Origin: Gammaproteobacteria bacterium
GTDB taxonomy: Bacteria > Pseudomonadota > Gammaproteobacteria > GRL18
Assembly: GCA_016744375.1 (NCBI GenBank)
Contig: JADGEM010000023.1
Location: forward strand, 1 to 61,683
DNA: 61,683 bases
Reading direction: 5' to 3'
The notes below the pieces were generated by a model, which saw only the letters and a program-made list of their open reading frames with translations, did not search any database and had not been told where the DNA came from. Positions 35,509-46,200 of the stretch are shown here, one piece after another. Each line of letters opens with the position of its first letter. Position 1 is the first letter of the stretch. Position numbers and translations under genes: made by a program.

Positions 35509-37707
35509 TTAAGCTAATTGCTTCAACATAATCAGTTGCATTTCTTTTGATCGCATAGGTCGCCCATACCAGTATCCCTGGACTGTTGGGCATCCAATTG
35601 ATTTAACGTATTCTTTTTGTATTATGTTTTCCACACCTTCGGCAACGATATTTAAGCCCATTTCCTTAGCCATTGCTACGATGGCTGTCACAATAGAGTT
35701 TTCATCGCCCTGAGTTTGAATGGTCGAAATAAAAGAGCGATCAATTTTTAAGTTATTAAGTGGAAGTGTTTGTAAATAGCTTAATGATGAGTAGCCTGTA
35801 CCAAAATCATCAACAGCAAAATTAATACCATGACTGGCTAATTGCTGAAATTTTCCAACCACCAGTTCCATATCTTGCATTAATGTGTTTTCAGTAATTT
35901 CCAGCTCCAGTTGTTCAGGCCTGATATTGTATTTATCCAATGTTTCAAGTACGAAATCAACAAAATAATCGGTTGTTATCTGTGACGCTGAAATATTCAC
36001 GGCTAAAGTGATACTTGATAATGCCGGATTGTTGTCTATCCAGGTTCTTAAAATGCGACATGATGCATTCAGTACCCACTCACCAATAGCATTAATCAAA
36101 CCGGTTTCTTCTGCCAGTGGGATAAAATCATCGGGGGGAATTAATCCTTTGTCAGGATGGTTCCAACGGATTAATGCTTCCACGCCAGATATTTTTTCAG
36201 ACTGGACGTGATATTGTGGCTGAAAATAAACTTCAAATTGATCTTCCTGGATGGCTTTTCTTATGCCGTTTTCAACAGACAAGTGACTTTGAAACATATC
36301 TTTCATATGGTCTGAAAAAAATTCATGACCGTTTTTACCCTTACCCTTTATATTATACATTGCCATGTCAGCGTGTTTAATAAGGGTTTCACATGTATTA
36401 CCGTCTTCAGGGTAAATTGCTGTACCAATACTGAATGTGACAAAAACTTCATTGTCATCAACAATAAATGGAATTTCTAATGCCTGAGATATTTTATTGA
36501 CAAGATTTTTCACATCATCACGTGAGGCAATATCTGGGAGCAAAAGGTTAAACTCATCACCGCCGACTCTAGCTAAAGTATCGCTCTCACGGATGCATTT
36601 TTTTAATCGAATTGCGATCTCTTGCAAGAGTGTATCACCCGCAATATGACCCAGAGAGTCATTGACTACTTTGAAACGATCCATATCCAGAAACATTACG
36701 GCAACTTTGGTCTTATTGCGTTTTGCCTGTAATATTGCAAAATCAATACGATCACTGAATAAAATTCGATTTGGTAATTTGGTTAGCGCGTCATGGTAGA
36801 GTTGAAAGTTAATGGTTTCGTCCAGACGTTTTTGTTCAGTCACATCTCTGGCAACACCATAAATACCAATTAAATTTTTGTTTGAGCCTCTATCAAGGAT
36901 ATTGTGAGCACTTAGTTTAATTGCAATAGAGCGGGATTCAAAGCAGCGTCCTGACATGCTTGGTGATTTTGGAATCATGTTGAACTCAATTTTATGTGGA
37001 ACATCAACATTGCTCCACGAAGTACTGAATGCATAATTCGCTTTTTCAATATAATCGGTATCAATAAACTCAGAATAATGGTGTCCGATAAAATCCTCTT
37101 TTGTGTATCCCAGTAGCTCCATGACTCGATCATTAACAAAAGTAAAACAGCCTTTTTGATTCAGCATATAAACCATATCGGGAGAATTATTTACAAAGAA
37201 ACGGTATCGTTGTTCTGACTCCTGAATACAGCGTGACATCTCGTCCAGTTTCTGCTTTAACTCTCTTTTTTCAATCAGATTATTAATAACCTTGATTAAT
37301 TCACTGGGTACATAGGGCTTGTGTAAAAAATCTTTAACACCATGACGCATAGCCAGAGTCGCATTTTGAAATGTTGCCTCACCACTTGTCACCACAACAT
37401 CTGTATCCGGATAGTTGAGTTTTACCTCTCTCATGACTTGAAAGCCATCAACTTTGGGCATTGCTAAATCAAGTAATAATATATCAACGGGTTTTACTGC
37501 CATAATGTCAAGTGCTTCCTGACCATCGGAAGCCAGGATACAACTCATGCCATAGAGTGAAAGGAGTTCTTTAACACTATCAAGCATTAACTCTTCATCA
37601 TCAGCCACTAAGATGGTAATTGCAGGAGGAATATTGTTTGAAAGCTCTATTTTTTTATAAACACCAGGCTTATTTTTGTTATATTTCGTTGTAATCTTAC
37701 CACTCAT
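35509..37707 (-). CDS. Response regulator with PAS, GGDEF and EAL domains
   Basis: A 732-residue protein ordered REC (about 32-148, phospho-Asp in LLLDLAMPKVDG), PAS (about 165-290), GGDEF (about 300-455, RVGGDEF intact) and EAL (about 475-725, with GVEALIRW, ELEITENTL, DDFGTGYSSLSYL and VAEGVE). Both c-di-GMP synthesis and breakdown motifs are present. The gene follows the HDOD-kinase gene by 56 bases on the same strand, so that kinase is the likely phosphate donor. AAGGAAG precedes the ATG. Confidence 0.93.
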   Translation of the reverse strand: MSGKITTKYNKNKPGVYKKIELSNNIPPAITILVADDEELMLDSVKELLSLYGMSCILASDGQEALDIMAVKPVDILLLDLAMPKVDGFQVMREVKLNYPDTDVVVTSGEATFQNATLAMRHGVKDFLHKPYVPSELIKVINNLIEKRELKQKLDEMSRCIQESEQRYRFFVNNSPDMVYMLNQKGCFTFVNDRVMELLGYTKEDFIGHHYSEFIDTDYIEKANYAFSTSWSNVDVPHKIEFNMIPKSPSMSGRCFESRSIAIKLSAHNILDRGSNKNLIGIYGVARDVTEQKRLDETINFQLYHDALTKLPNRILFSDRIDFAILQAKRNKTKVAVMFLDMDRFKVVNDSLGHIAGDTLLQEIAIRLKKCIRESDTLARVGGDEFNLLLPDIASRDDVKNLVNKISQALEIPFIVDDNEVFVTFSIGTAIYPEDGNTCETLIKHADMAMYNIKGKGKNGHEFFSDHMKDMFQSHLSVENGIRKAIQEDQFEVYFQPQYHVQSEKISGVEALIRWNHPDKGLIPPDDFIPLAEETGLINAIGEWVLNASCRILRTWIDNNPALSSITLAVNISASQITTDYFVDFVLETLDKYNIRPEQLELEITENTLMQDMELVVGKFQQLASHGINFAVDDFGTGYSSLSYLQTLPLNNLKIDRSFISTIQTQGDENSIVTAIVAMAKEMGLNIVAEGVENIIQKEYVKSIGCPTVQGYWYGRPMRSKEMQLIMLKQLA

Positions 37708-37763
37708 TTACCACTTCCTTAATAATGAAAGATTATTTGGCTGCACCAATCACTAATGATGTT

Positions 37764-40055
37764 TTATTGGTCAAAAAGCCTTCTTGGCAGCAGAATAATA
37801 AATTCTGCCCCTGTATTTTCTTGTTGACTCGACGATGATTGTTGAATCGAATGAAGATTACTACCACCTATCGTTCCCCCCAGATCGTTAACAAGATTCT
37901 TAATAATTGATAAGCCCAATCCAGAATGTGCACCTGATTTTGTGCTTTTCACAGGATTAAATAAATTGTTTAAAACTTCTTTTTTAATTCCGGGCCCAGA
38001 GTCTGATACTCTTAATTCAATAAATTGCTCACCATTGAAGTTAACCTGATCACGTGTCCTGATATTAATTGTTCCCCCATCAGACATTGCTTCAACTGAA
38101 TTTTTCAATAAATTAGTTAAAATCTGCTTTAAGCTATTTAAGTTACTGTTTATTAATGGTATTGTTGCGTCTAATGCAAGATTAGCAACAATTTTTGATT
38201 TTACAAATAAAGAGTCTCTAAATATTGATACTAATTGATTGATTAATAAGTTCAAATCGACCTTATTGATATCAATGTCTACTTTTTCGGGTAATTCCCT
38301 GATTCTAAGTACAATATTACCAACACGCTCAACTTCTTCCATGAGAATTTCAAGTTGGCCCTGTATTTTCAGGTCTTCTGAGTCAGCTAATTTAAGAGAG
38401 AGTACTTGCAGGTAATTTCGAATCACACTGATAGGGTTACTTGCCTCATGCACCAGTTTTCGAATCTGTAATGATTGTATTGAGTGTTGTTCTTCCAGGA
38501 CTGCATTAAGCTGTTCGGCCAGAATTCGGTCTTGAGAAATAAGTGCCGATGCTGACATTGAAAATTCATACAGCAAGCCTTTTTCACTCTTAATTTTTTG
38601 CAGTTGTTTTGAACTTAAACCGGCAATAATGACGCCATAATTTATATTATTTGCTTTATCAAGCAGGGGAATACATAGCATTTCATCAGAATTCATGACA
38701 TGCATTAATTGTCTGTCCAGAATTGATATATTATTTTTTTCAGACAGGTTATTTGATGTAACAGGGATATGTTTTATTAAGGCTTGTACAGGTAAAGCGG
38801 TTTTAATATCTAATGAAATATTGAACTGTGATAATAACGCTTCATGATTTTTTTCAGTATTGTTTTTTCCACACCATATGATGGGAAAACCGTTTAATTG
38901 CTGTTTATCTTCATCATAGGTCAGATAAAGCAAAGTTGACAAACCAAATAAAACCTTAAGATTTTGCAAAATCTGATCAATTAATTCTTTCTCGGAGCGT
39001 CCATCTAACCGACAGTCATTGATATGATTCAGAGAACTTGATAACGCGATAGTACGGACATTCTCAGCTAAATCTAATTGAATTTTTTCATTATCAAATT
39101 CAAAATGATTATTGTCATTGACAGAAATCCCCATCTTTTTGGCCGTTTCCAAAAATTCTGCATGGCAATTGACCAGAACTTCTTCCAGTAATGTTTGATT
39201 TAAACCAAAAAAAGATGACACCTCTTTAAAAATTATATCTTTATTACTTGTTACAAATGAGAAGATTGGGGTCTCTGATTGTGAGTTATCGGTTTCTTTT
39301 TTGTTGAAGAATGACTCATTGAGTAAAGCCAGCTTGTGAGCCTGGTTCACCAATTGTACCAGATGTGGTGCGCCAAGCAGTTGTTCAGCAGATTCGCGTT
39401 GGTATAAAATTGCATCACCGAGCATGGAGTTTTGGTTAAAATCACTGATAATACAATGACCTATCTCAGGGATGTTGGCACCAATAAAATTTTGTTCCAT
39501 GATGCTTTGTTGGTTCTCAAATTCAGATATTGAGTCAACTTGTAAAATTTGAATCTGTTGTTCTTTTTGCTTTACATACTCTGAAGCATTGTGCATCAGA
39601 CAGACTAATTCACCGATATTATGCAATAGACCAGCAATATAGGCTTCATCTTCACTGGGATAGCCTGTTATGTGTGCTAAAGCTTTGGCAATACTGGCAG
39701 TGGTTAATGATTTCTGCCAGAACTGAGCAATTATTTTTTCATTATCAACATTAAATTGGGAGAAAAATTGTTGTACTGCGGCATTGATGGTAATGGTTTT
39801 AACCATTTTCATGCCCATAGCGACAAGCAAATGATTAAAATCTTTGCTTTGATTCCATTGGTAGAATGCACCTGAGTTCGCAATTGACATAACTCGAGTT
39901 GTTAAAGCAGGATCGGATTGAATGATTTCAGTAATTTCAGTAAAACCGGCTTCTGGATCTCGAATCACCTGAAGTAATTGCAGTAATGCATGCGGCATTG
40001 ATGGAATTTTTTCCAACTCAATGTTAAGCGAATTTTGTAATCCGGGTTGCTGCAT
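37764..40055 (-). CDS. HDOD-domain sensor histidine kinase
   Basis: A 763-residue soluble protein. The HDOD domain covers about residues 12-215 (ALLQLLQVIRDPEAGFTEI, AYIAGLLHNIGELV). A GAF-like region is likely around 330-520. The kinase has the H box VHEASNPISVIRNYL (about 546), N box LLKNSVEAM, G1 DSGPGI and G2 SGAHSGLGLSII. There is no membrane helix, so it senses an internal signal. It is first of a two-gene unit with the REC-PAS-GGDEF-EAL protein, which it probably phosphorylates. The divergent neighbour is the MinD-like gene. Confidence 0.9.
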   Translation of the reverse strand: MQQPGLQNSLNIELEKIPSMPHALLQLLQVIRDPEAGFTEITEIIQSDPALTTRVMSIANSGAFYQWNQSKDFNHLLVAMGMKMVKTITINAAVQQFFSQFNVDNEKIIAQFWQKSLTTASIAKALAHITGYPSEDEAYIAGLLHNIGELVCLMHNASEYVKQKEQQIQILQVDSISEFENQQSIMEQNFIGANIPEIGHCIISDFNQNSMLGDAILYQRESAEQLLGAPHLVQLVNQAHKLALLNESFFNKKETDNSQSETPIFSFVTSNKDIIFKEVSSFFGLNQTLLEEVLVNCHAEFLETAKKMGISVNDNNHFEFDNEKIQLDLAENVRTIALSSSLNHINDCRLDGRSEKELIDQILQNLKVLFGLSTLLYLTYDEDKQQLNGFPIIWCGKNNTEKNHEALLSQFNISLDIKTALPVQALIKHIPVTSNNLSEKNNISILDRQLMHVMNSDEMLCIPLLDKANNINYGVIIAGLSSKQLQKIKSEKGLLYEFSMSASALISQDRILAEQLNAVLEEQHSIQSLQIRKLVHEASNPISVIRNYLQVLSLKLADSEDLKIQGQLEILMEEVERVGNIVLRIRELPEKVDIDINKVDLNLLINQLVSIFRDSLFVKSKIVANLALDATIPLINSNLNSLKQILTNLLKNSVEAMSDGGTINIRTRDQVNFNGEQFIELRVSDSGPGIKKEVLNNLFNPVKSTKSGAHSGLGLSIIKNLVNDLGGTIGGSNLHSIQQSSSSQQENTGAEFIILLPRRLFDQ

Positions 40056-40234
40056 TGCTTAAGTTACTCAATCTTTTTATATATACAATTAACTATGTCG
40101 TGTAAGTGTATGTAATTTTTGTCAAATAAACAATATTTGTGCAATATTTCTTTTTCTCATGTCATTTTTTGTGAATTTGTGCTTCTTTCAATTATACTCA
40201 ATAGAACCCTAGAGCACATGAGCATCCAGAGAAT

Positions 40235-41236
40235 ATGCCTGACAACAAAAAATACAAGCCTGATTTTGCACGCGTTATTGCCATTTCCAGTGGTAAAGGT
40301 GGTGTGGGTAAAAGTACACTGGCAGTCAACCTAAGCATTGCTCTTTCTAACGCCGGTAAAAAAGTGTGTTTATTTGATGCAGATACTAATTTAGCTAATA
40401 TTAATATTCTTCTTGGCATCGTTCCATCTCAGACATTGGAGCATTTTTTTAATAATGATCGCTCAATTAATGAGATTATTACCCCGGGTCCTGGTGGCAT
40501 TGATATCATCTGTGGAGCATCCGGGGTTGCTGATTTTATTCAATTTTCTCCTCTACAACAAAAAAAACTGATTCAGGCCTTACGCCTGCTGGAAGAAAAC
40601 TATCAATACCTGCTTATTGATACTGCTGCTGGGATCGATGAAACTAATATAAGTCTGATTTTAGCTGCTCCCTACCTGCTTCTGACCATTACGGGAGAGC
40701 CCACTTCACTAACTGATGCCTTTTCTTTGCTTCGAGTTTTAAAAAAACATCATTTTCAACGACCTATATTGGTCGTTGTTAATATGAGTGCCAGTCGAAA
40801 ATCTGCTCAGGTGACATTTAAACGCTTTAAAATGGCTGTTAATAAATACCTGAGTATAACGCAGGTTTATCTGGCTGGTTATATTATAGATGATAAAAAT
40901 ATCCCCATTTCTATTGTAAAACAACAAGCAATTCTATTGTCAGAGCCTGATTCACCCTCAAGTCAATGCATTAATAATGTCTGTCGGCGATTGCTTACTT
41001 CGTTTGAAAAAAGCAAGCAATTGGCGACTCCTTTCAGTGACTATTTTAGTGAGCAGGTATTATTGGATGATATTGATATGTTCAAAGGCAATATAGAACC
41101 AATATCATCTTCTTCTAATTCTCTACAAACTGAACCAGCTGAGCTGGAAAGTGGATTAAAACAGAAGGGCTTGCTGCGAGCCAGTTATTATGCTCGTTTA
41201 TTAGGTAAAATAAGTTCTCAGGATACTTGCACCTAA
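40235..41236 (+). CDS. MinD/FlhG-like P-loop ATPase
   Basis: A 333-residue ParA/MinD-superfamily ATPase. It has the deviant Walker A SSGKGGVGKSTLAVNL (about 21-36), CLFDADTNLANINILLG and YLLIDTAAGID. The pattern resembles FlhG/FleN, the flagellar-number regulator, but the C-terminal part is longer and no flagellar genes are in the window. It could instead position polar machinery or a pilus. No good Shine-Dalgarno sequence is seen before the ATG. It is divergent from the HDOD kinase. Confidence 0.8.
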   Translation: MPDNKKYKPDFARVIAISSGKGGVGKSTLAVNLSIALSNAGKKVCLFDADTNLANINILLGIVPSQTLEHFFNNDRSINEIITPGPGGIDIICGASGVADFIQFSPLQQKKLIQALRLLEENYQYLLIDTAAGIDETNISLILAAPYLLLTITGEPTSLTDAFSLLRVLKKHHFQRPILVVVNMSASRKSAQVTFKRFKMAVNKYLSITQVYLAGYIIDDKNIPISIVKQQAILLSEPDSPSSQCINNVCRRLLTSFEKSKQLATPFSDYFSEQVLLDDIDMFKGNIEPISSSSNSLQTEPAELESGLKQKGLLRASYYARLLGKISSQDTCT

Positions 41237-41376
41237 AGATTATGATGCTGGCTAAATACTTGTTCCTGAATGCTACACACTGATATGGAACTTAATAAAT
41301 GGATAATATTAGTAAGTTCCTCAAAAAAGACTATACTTAAAAAGCAAAAGCATTTTTGTTTTTAAAGGGGTAAAAT

Positions 41377-42966
41377 TTGCCAATTACATCTGAATACGCT
41401 ATTGATGCTCAAAAGGTGGAAAGGAAAATATCTGAACAGCTTTACCTGCATGCACCTGCTGCTAATATTACTGTTCTATGCATCGCTTTACTCTACTACT
41501 TCTTTTGGCAGCCTTATACTGGACCATTGACTCAAATTGCCTGGCCTGCATTAATGTTTTTGGCTGCGGGTTATCGGTTGTTGTTATGGTATCGAAGAAA
41601 ACGGAACCCAGCACAGCATTCAGCCGCTGGCTGGATTAAACATTATACAATTGCAACAGGGTTTACAGGGCTTGCCTGGGGCAGTATTTTCTTCATTCCC
41701 TACAGCAATCATGATTTTGTTCTTTATTCCGGGCTCGTAATGATTGCCTTTGGAGTGACGGCAGCTTCCATTTCAATTCTAACAGCTTCCTTAACAGCTT
41801 TTTTTAGTTATTCATTTCCTATTATTTCCGGTTTTGCCATAGCCACTTACCAATTGAATGATTCATCCTATTTCTTATTTATTATTGTCATTACTATTTA
41901 TTACTTGATGCTATTCACATTTGCCCAAAATACGAATCGACAATTTCTAAAATCAATACGGCTGGAGTTTCAAAATCAGGATTTGATTCTGAAGCTTCAG
42001 GCAGAAATTGAACAGCGTGAATCACTGATAAGAGCCAGAACTGAGGAGCTTGAAAAAAGTAATCAAGCCATTATCGATACTAAAAATCGTTTGCAGAATG
42101 TTATTACTGGAGCTGAATTAGGTTATTGGGACTGGAACTATCAAACAGGAGTCTATGAAGTTAACGACCGCTGGCTGGAAATGCTCGGTTTAAGCCGGGA
42201 TGATATTAATAATGATAATAGTGATTGGTCTGATCGGATTCATCCAGATGATCGGGAGAATATGATGGCTGCTGTAGAAAAATCAATCAAACTGCAGACG
42301 CCTTATATTGTTGATATCAGAATGAGGCATAAAAAAGGTCACTGGGCCTGGATACAATGCTCCGGCTCATTAATTGAATCCACACCGGGAGCTCATGCTC
42401 CCCTGCGCCTTTGCGGTACTTATCAGGATATTAGTTATCGAAAAACAATCGAGAAGGAACTGGAATATCAGGCAAAACATGATTATCTAACCAATTTATT
42501 CAACCGTACTGAATTAGAAAAACGTTTTCAGGAAGAAATTATCAGGGCTAGGCGATATCAGCATAAATTCTGCACCTTTATGATTGATATTGATCATTTT
42601 AAGCAAATAAATGACCGCTATGGGCATCAATCAGGGGATCATGTCCTGAAACAATTTTCGGCTTTTTTACAGGATACTATTCGCACCAGCGATTATGTTG
42701 CTCGTTATGGTGGAGAGGAATTTGTTGTCATTTTACCAGAAACCGCGGTTAATGAAGCTGAAGAGCTGGCTGAAAGACTGCGTGCCAAAACATCTGAACT
42801 CAGTATCGAACTTAATAAGGCATCATTGAGTATTACCATCAGTATTGGCATTGCCTGTTACCCTCAGCATGGTAAACTCTATGATAAACTACTTGAAGCT
42901 TCTGACTCAGCAATGTATAAGGCAAAACAAATGGGGCGTAATCGAATCCATGCTGCTGAATTATAG
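41377..42966 (+). CDS. Membrane PAS-GGDEF diguanylate cyclase
   Basis: A 529-residue protein with a TTG start preceded by AAAGGGG. Five or six N-terminal membrane helices (about 28-190) lead to a short coiled coil, a PAS domain with PAC (about 235-355, WDWNYQTGVYEVNDRWLEML) and a GGDEF domain (about 365-529) with the active variant RYGGEEF. It should make c-di-GMP in response to a PAS ligand. It stands alone between the MinD-like gene and the cbr cluster. Confidence 0.93.
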   Translation: MPITSEYAIDAQKVERKISEQLYLHAPAANITVLCIALLYYFFWQPYTGPLTQIAWPALMFLAAGYRLLLWYRRKRNPAQHSAAGWIKHYTIATGFTGLAWGSIFFIPYSNHDFVLYSGLVMIAFGVTAASISILTASLTAFFSYSFPIISGFAIATYQLNDSSYFLFIIVITIYYLMLFTFAQNTNRQFLKSIRLEFQNQDLILKLQAEIEQRESLIRARTEELEKSNQAIIDTKNRLQNVITGAELGYWDWNYQTGVYEVNDRWLEMLGLSRDDINNDNSDWSDRIHPDDRENMMAAVEKSIKLQTPYIVDIRMRHKKGHWAWIQCSGSLIESTPGAHAPLRLCGTYQDISYRKTIEKELEYQAKHDYLTNLFNRTELEKRFQEEIIRARRYQHKFCTFMIDIDHFKQINDRYGHQSGDHVLKQFSAFLQDTIRTSDYVARYGGEEFVVILPETAVNEAEELAERLRAKTSELSIELNKASLSITISIGIACYPQHGKLYDKLLEASDSAMYKAKQMGRNRIHAAEL

Positions 42967-43042
42967 TTCCGGATTATAAATATTGAATGAATGATTCTAT
43001 GGCATTGCTTGAACTTTAGAAAATGGGTTATCAGTTAATAAA

Positions 43043-43059
43043 TGTTACATTTCGTAACG
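43043..43059. promoter_or_regulatory. TGTTAC-N5-GTAAC(A) palindrome at the cbr promoter
   Basis: TGTTACATTTCGTAACG matches the exact sites at 52857 and 54254 except for the last base. It ends 7 bases before a TATAAT box at 43067-43072, so a protein bound here would overlap the -35 region. As the window encodes a CbrB-like activator, autoregulation is likely. Confidence 0.65.
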
Positions 43060-43066
43060 TTTAGGC

Positions 43067-43072
43067 TATAAT
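43067..43072 (+). promoter_or_regulatory. Sigma-70 -10 box upstream of cbrX
   Basis: A perfect TATAAT lies 7 bases before the ATG of the small ORF at 43080. Initiation at the usual distance would place the first nucleotide at or next to that ATG, giving a leaderless or nearly leaderless message. No good -35 box is seen, consistent with a need for an activator. Confidence 0.55.
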
Positions 43073-43079
43073 CTTAACT

Positions 43080-43277
43080 ATGAAACAACCTGTTCATAAA
43101 ATATTTCGAGATAGAGTAATTCTGCTTTTTATTGCAGGTCTTTTTCTTTTGTGCTCACCGGCCCGCATTTTCTGGGCTTCCCCGCAACTCCCCTGGTTCA
43201 CGCCTTACTTTATCTGGTTATCATTAATTGTACTCACCTGGCTTTTATATTGGTGGCTCAGGCGCAGTGAGTTTTAA
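43080..43277 (+). CDS. Small two-helix membrane protein, CbrX-like
   Basis: A 65-residue protein with two hydrophobic helices (about 13-31 and 38-58) and a basic end (WWLRRSEF). It ends 3 bases before the CbrA-like kinase gene. A short ORF in this position (cbrX) is known upstream of cbrA in Pseudomonas and couples translation to cbrA; I rely on position, not on sequence match. No ribosome binding site is evident, in line with a leaderless start. Confidence 0.65.
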   Translation: MKQPVHKIFRDRVILLFIAGLFLLCSPARIFWASPQLPWFTPYFIWLSLIVLTWLLYWWLRRSEF

Positions 43278-43280
43278 CTC

Positions 43281-46200
43281 ATGAGTTTTGATTTATGGCA
43301 GTTGTTTATTGTGGGTGTTGGCTATCTGGGGCTATTATTTGTCATTGCATGGGTGGTTGATAACAAACCCCTTGGTAATAGAATAGGGTACAGCCGCCTG
43401 GCTCATAATCCTCTGACTTATTCTCTTTCTCTGGGTGTTTATGCAACTTCATGGAGTTTTTACGGCAGTGTCGGTCTGGCAGAGCGTCAGGGTTATAGTT
43501 TTTTAACCATTTACCTGGGTGTTACTTTAGCCTATCTATTGTCTCCCATATTATTTTCACCCATTCTAAAATTATCCAAAGAATATCAATTAAGCTCACT
43601 GGCTGATCTGTTTGCTTTCCGCTATCAGAGTCAACTTGTTGGCATTGTGGTCACACTGTTTATCTTAATGGGAACCCTGCCTTATCTTGCCCTGCAAATC
43701 CATGCAGTGACTGAGTCAATGCAGGTTTTAACCCATGAGGCTACGCCTATTATGATTGCTCTGGGTTTTTGTATCACACTTATTTTGTTTGCTATTTTAT
43801 TTGGTGCCCGACATAGTTCTGCTCGAGAGACACATGAAGGTCTTGTGGTTGCCATAGCATTTGAATCGCTGGTTAAATTGTTTGCTATATTAAGTGTGGG
43901 TTTGTTTGCCTTATTTAGCATTTTTGGTGGCTTTGGTGAGCTACAGCAATGGCTTCTGGACAATCCAAATAAGCAGCAGGATTTAATGACTCCTATCTTT
44001 GATGGTTCATGGAACAGTCTGATTTTTTTATCATTCACCGCAGCTCTTTTTCTACCCCGTCAGTTCCATATGGGTATTACTGAAAATTTTAATGGGCAAT
44101 CTATTCAAACAGCCAGCTGGGCCTTCCCACTGTTACTCTTATTAATGAATTTGCCTATCCCAGTTATTCTCTGGGCAGGGCAATATATGCAAACAGAAAC
44201 GACGGCAGACTTTTATGTCCTGGGTGTCACACTGTACAGTGAAAATAGCCTGTTACCATTGATTACATTTATCGGGGGCTTATCGGCTGCCAGTGCCATG
44301 ATGATTGTGACGACCCTAGCTCTGGCTGCCATGGTGATGAATCATTTTGTTCTACCTCTTACTTTCCCTCATAAAATAAGCAGTGGCATTAATATCTATA
44401 AGTGGTTATTACAGGGGAGGAGAGTTCTTATTGCTATCATTATTATGGCAGGTTTTGCATTTGATCGATTATTATCCGGCCATGAAGGGCTGGCAGAGCT
44501 TGGTTTGATTTCTTTTGTCGCGGTTGCACAGTTTTTACCGGGAACCATTGGCCTGTTATTCTGGCATGGGGCTAACCGAAAGGGCCTCTTAATGGGATTG
44601 TTGGCTGGTTCTTTTATTTGGGCCTATGCTTTGATTCTACCGCTTTTGGTGAACTCTGGTTTTTTAAGCCATGCAATTTATGAATTGATCCCGCCTTTTT
44701 CAGATTTTATTAGCAATAACGATAAATGGGGTTCAGTGACATTCTGGTCACTATCAGCCAATTTTGTCTTATTTGTGCTGGTTTCTTTGCTGACCAAAGC
44801 CAGTGATGCAGAGACAGAGAATGCTGTAAATTGCTGTGCACAGTCATTGACACCTCCCAGAGGGATGATGATCCTGCGCTCTGTTGAGCAAGTCAGAGAA
44901 CAACTGGCCTCCATGATAGGCCAGGCAATGTCATCTCATGAGGTGATGCGGGCACTGAGTGATCTGGGGATGGGAGAAGATGATACAAACCCAGTACGCT
45001 TAAGACAGTTAAGAGAACGAATAGAGCGGAATTTATCTGGCTTGATTGGCCCTCTTTTAGCTAAGGTTGTTATTAATGAAAAATTAATCCTTGATCATGA
45101 TACACGTGATATTTTTGCTGAAAGCTTTCGTTTTATGGAAAATAAGCTGGAAGATTCAAAAACACGCCTTGAAGGTGTTGCGGGTGAGCTGGATGATATG
45201 CGCCGCTATCATCGACAGGTTTTGCAAGATCTGCCTCTTGGTATCTGTTCCATCGGACTCAATGGTGAAGTTCTTAACTGGAATAAAGCCATTGAAATTT
45301 TATCCGGAATTTCTGCTGATCAAATTCTGGGTGAGCAGATTCAGTCATTGCCATCACCTTTAGGTGAATTATTCTATAGCTTTATTCAAGGGGAAGAACA
45401 GCAGCTGAGAAAAATCCAGATTCAGCTTGATCATAAAAAATGTATTTTAAATTTACACAAATCATCATTGATCAGCGCTTCAGTCCGATCACTTCATCTC
45501 AATCGAGGCTTGCATGATAAGCATCATCAGAGTGCAGATTCAAATGGGGTTGTTTTACTGGTTGAAGATTTGAGTGATTTGCAGGCATTGGAAAATCGTC
45601 TGGCTCATAGTGAGCGTCTGGCTTCCATTGGTCGTCTCGCTGCTGGGGTAGCACATGAAATCGGTAACCCTGTAACGGGTATTGCATCGGTGACTCAGAA
45701 TTTGATGGCAGAAGATGATGCTGATTATTTACAGGCACATTTACCGCAAAACCTTGAGGATATTCTTAACCAAACTCGGCGAATTACAACGATAATACAA
45801 TCTCTGTCCAGTTTTTCCCGCAGTGGTAATTATCTGGCTCCACCCAGAAAACCAGTGCCGGTCAGGCAATGTATTGATGAGGCGATTCATCTTGTTACAC
45901 TCAGCCACAAAGCAAAACACCAGGCTTTCACCAATGAGTGTGATACAGGCCATATTGTGAGTGGTGATCATCAGCAATTGGTTCAGGTCTTTGTTAATCT
46001 TCTCAATAACGCCTGTGATGCTTCAGAGAATAATCAAACGATCTATATTCAATCTCGTGATAACAGTTTTGATACTGATGGTAGTGAAATGATTTCAGTT
46101 AAAGTGATTGATCAAGGGAAAGGGGTATCAGAAAAAAATAAAAAACGTTTATTTGAACCTTTTTTTACGACAAAAGAAGCCGGTGAAGGAATGGGGCTGG

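Noticed and set aside
40235..41236. Calling the MinD-like ATPase FlhG/FleN
   Set aside because: No flagellar genes are present and the match is superfamily-level only, so no symbol is given.
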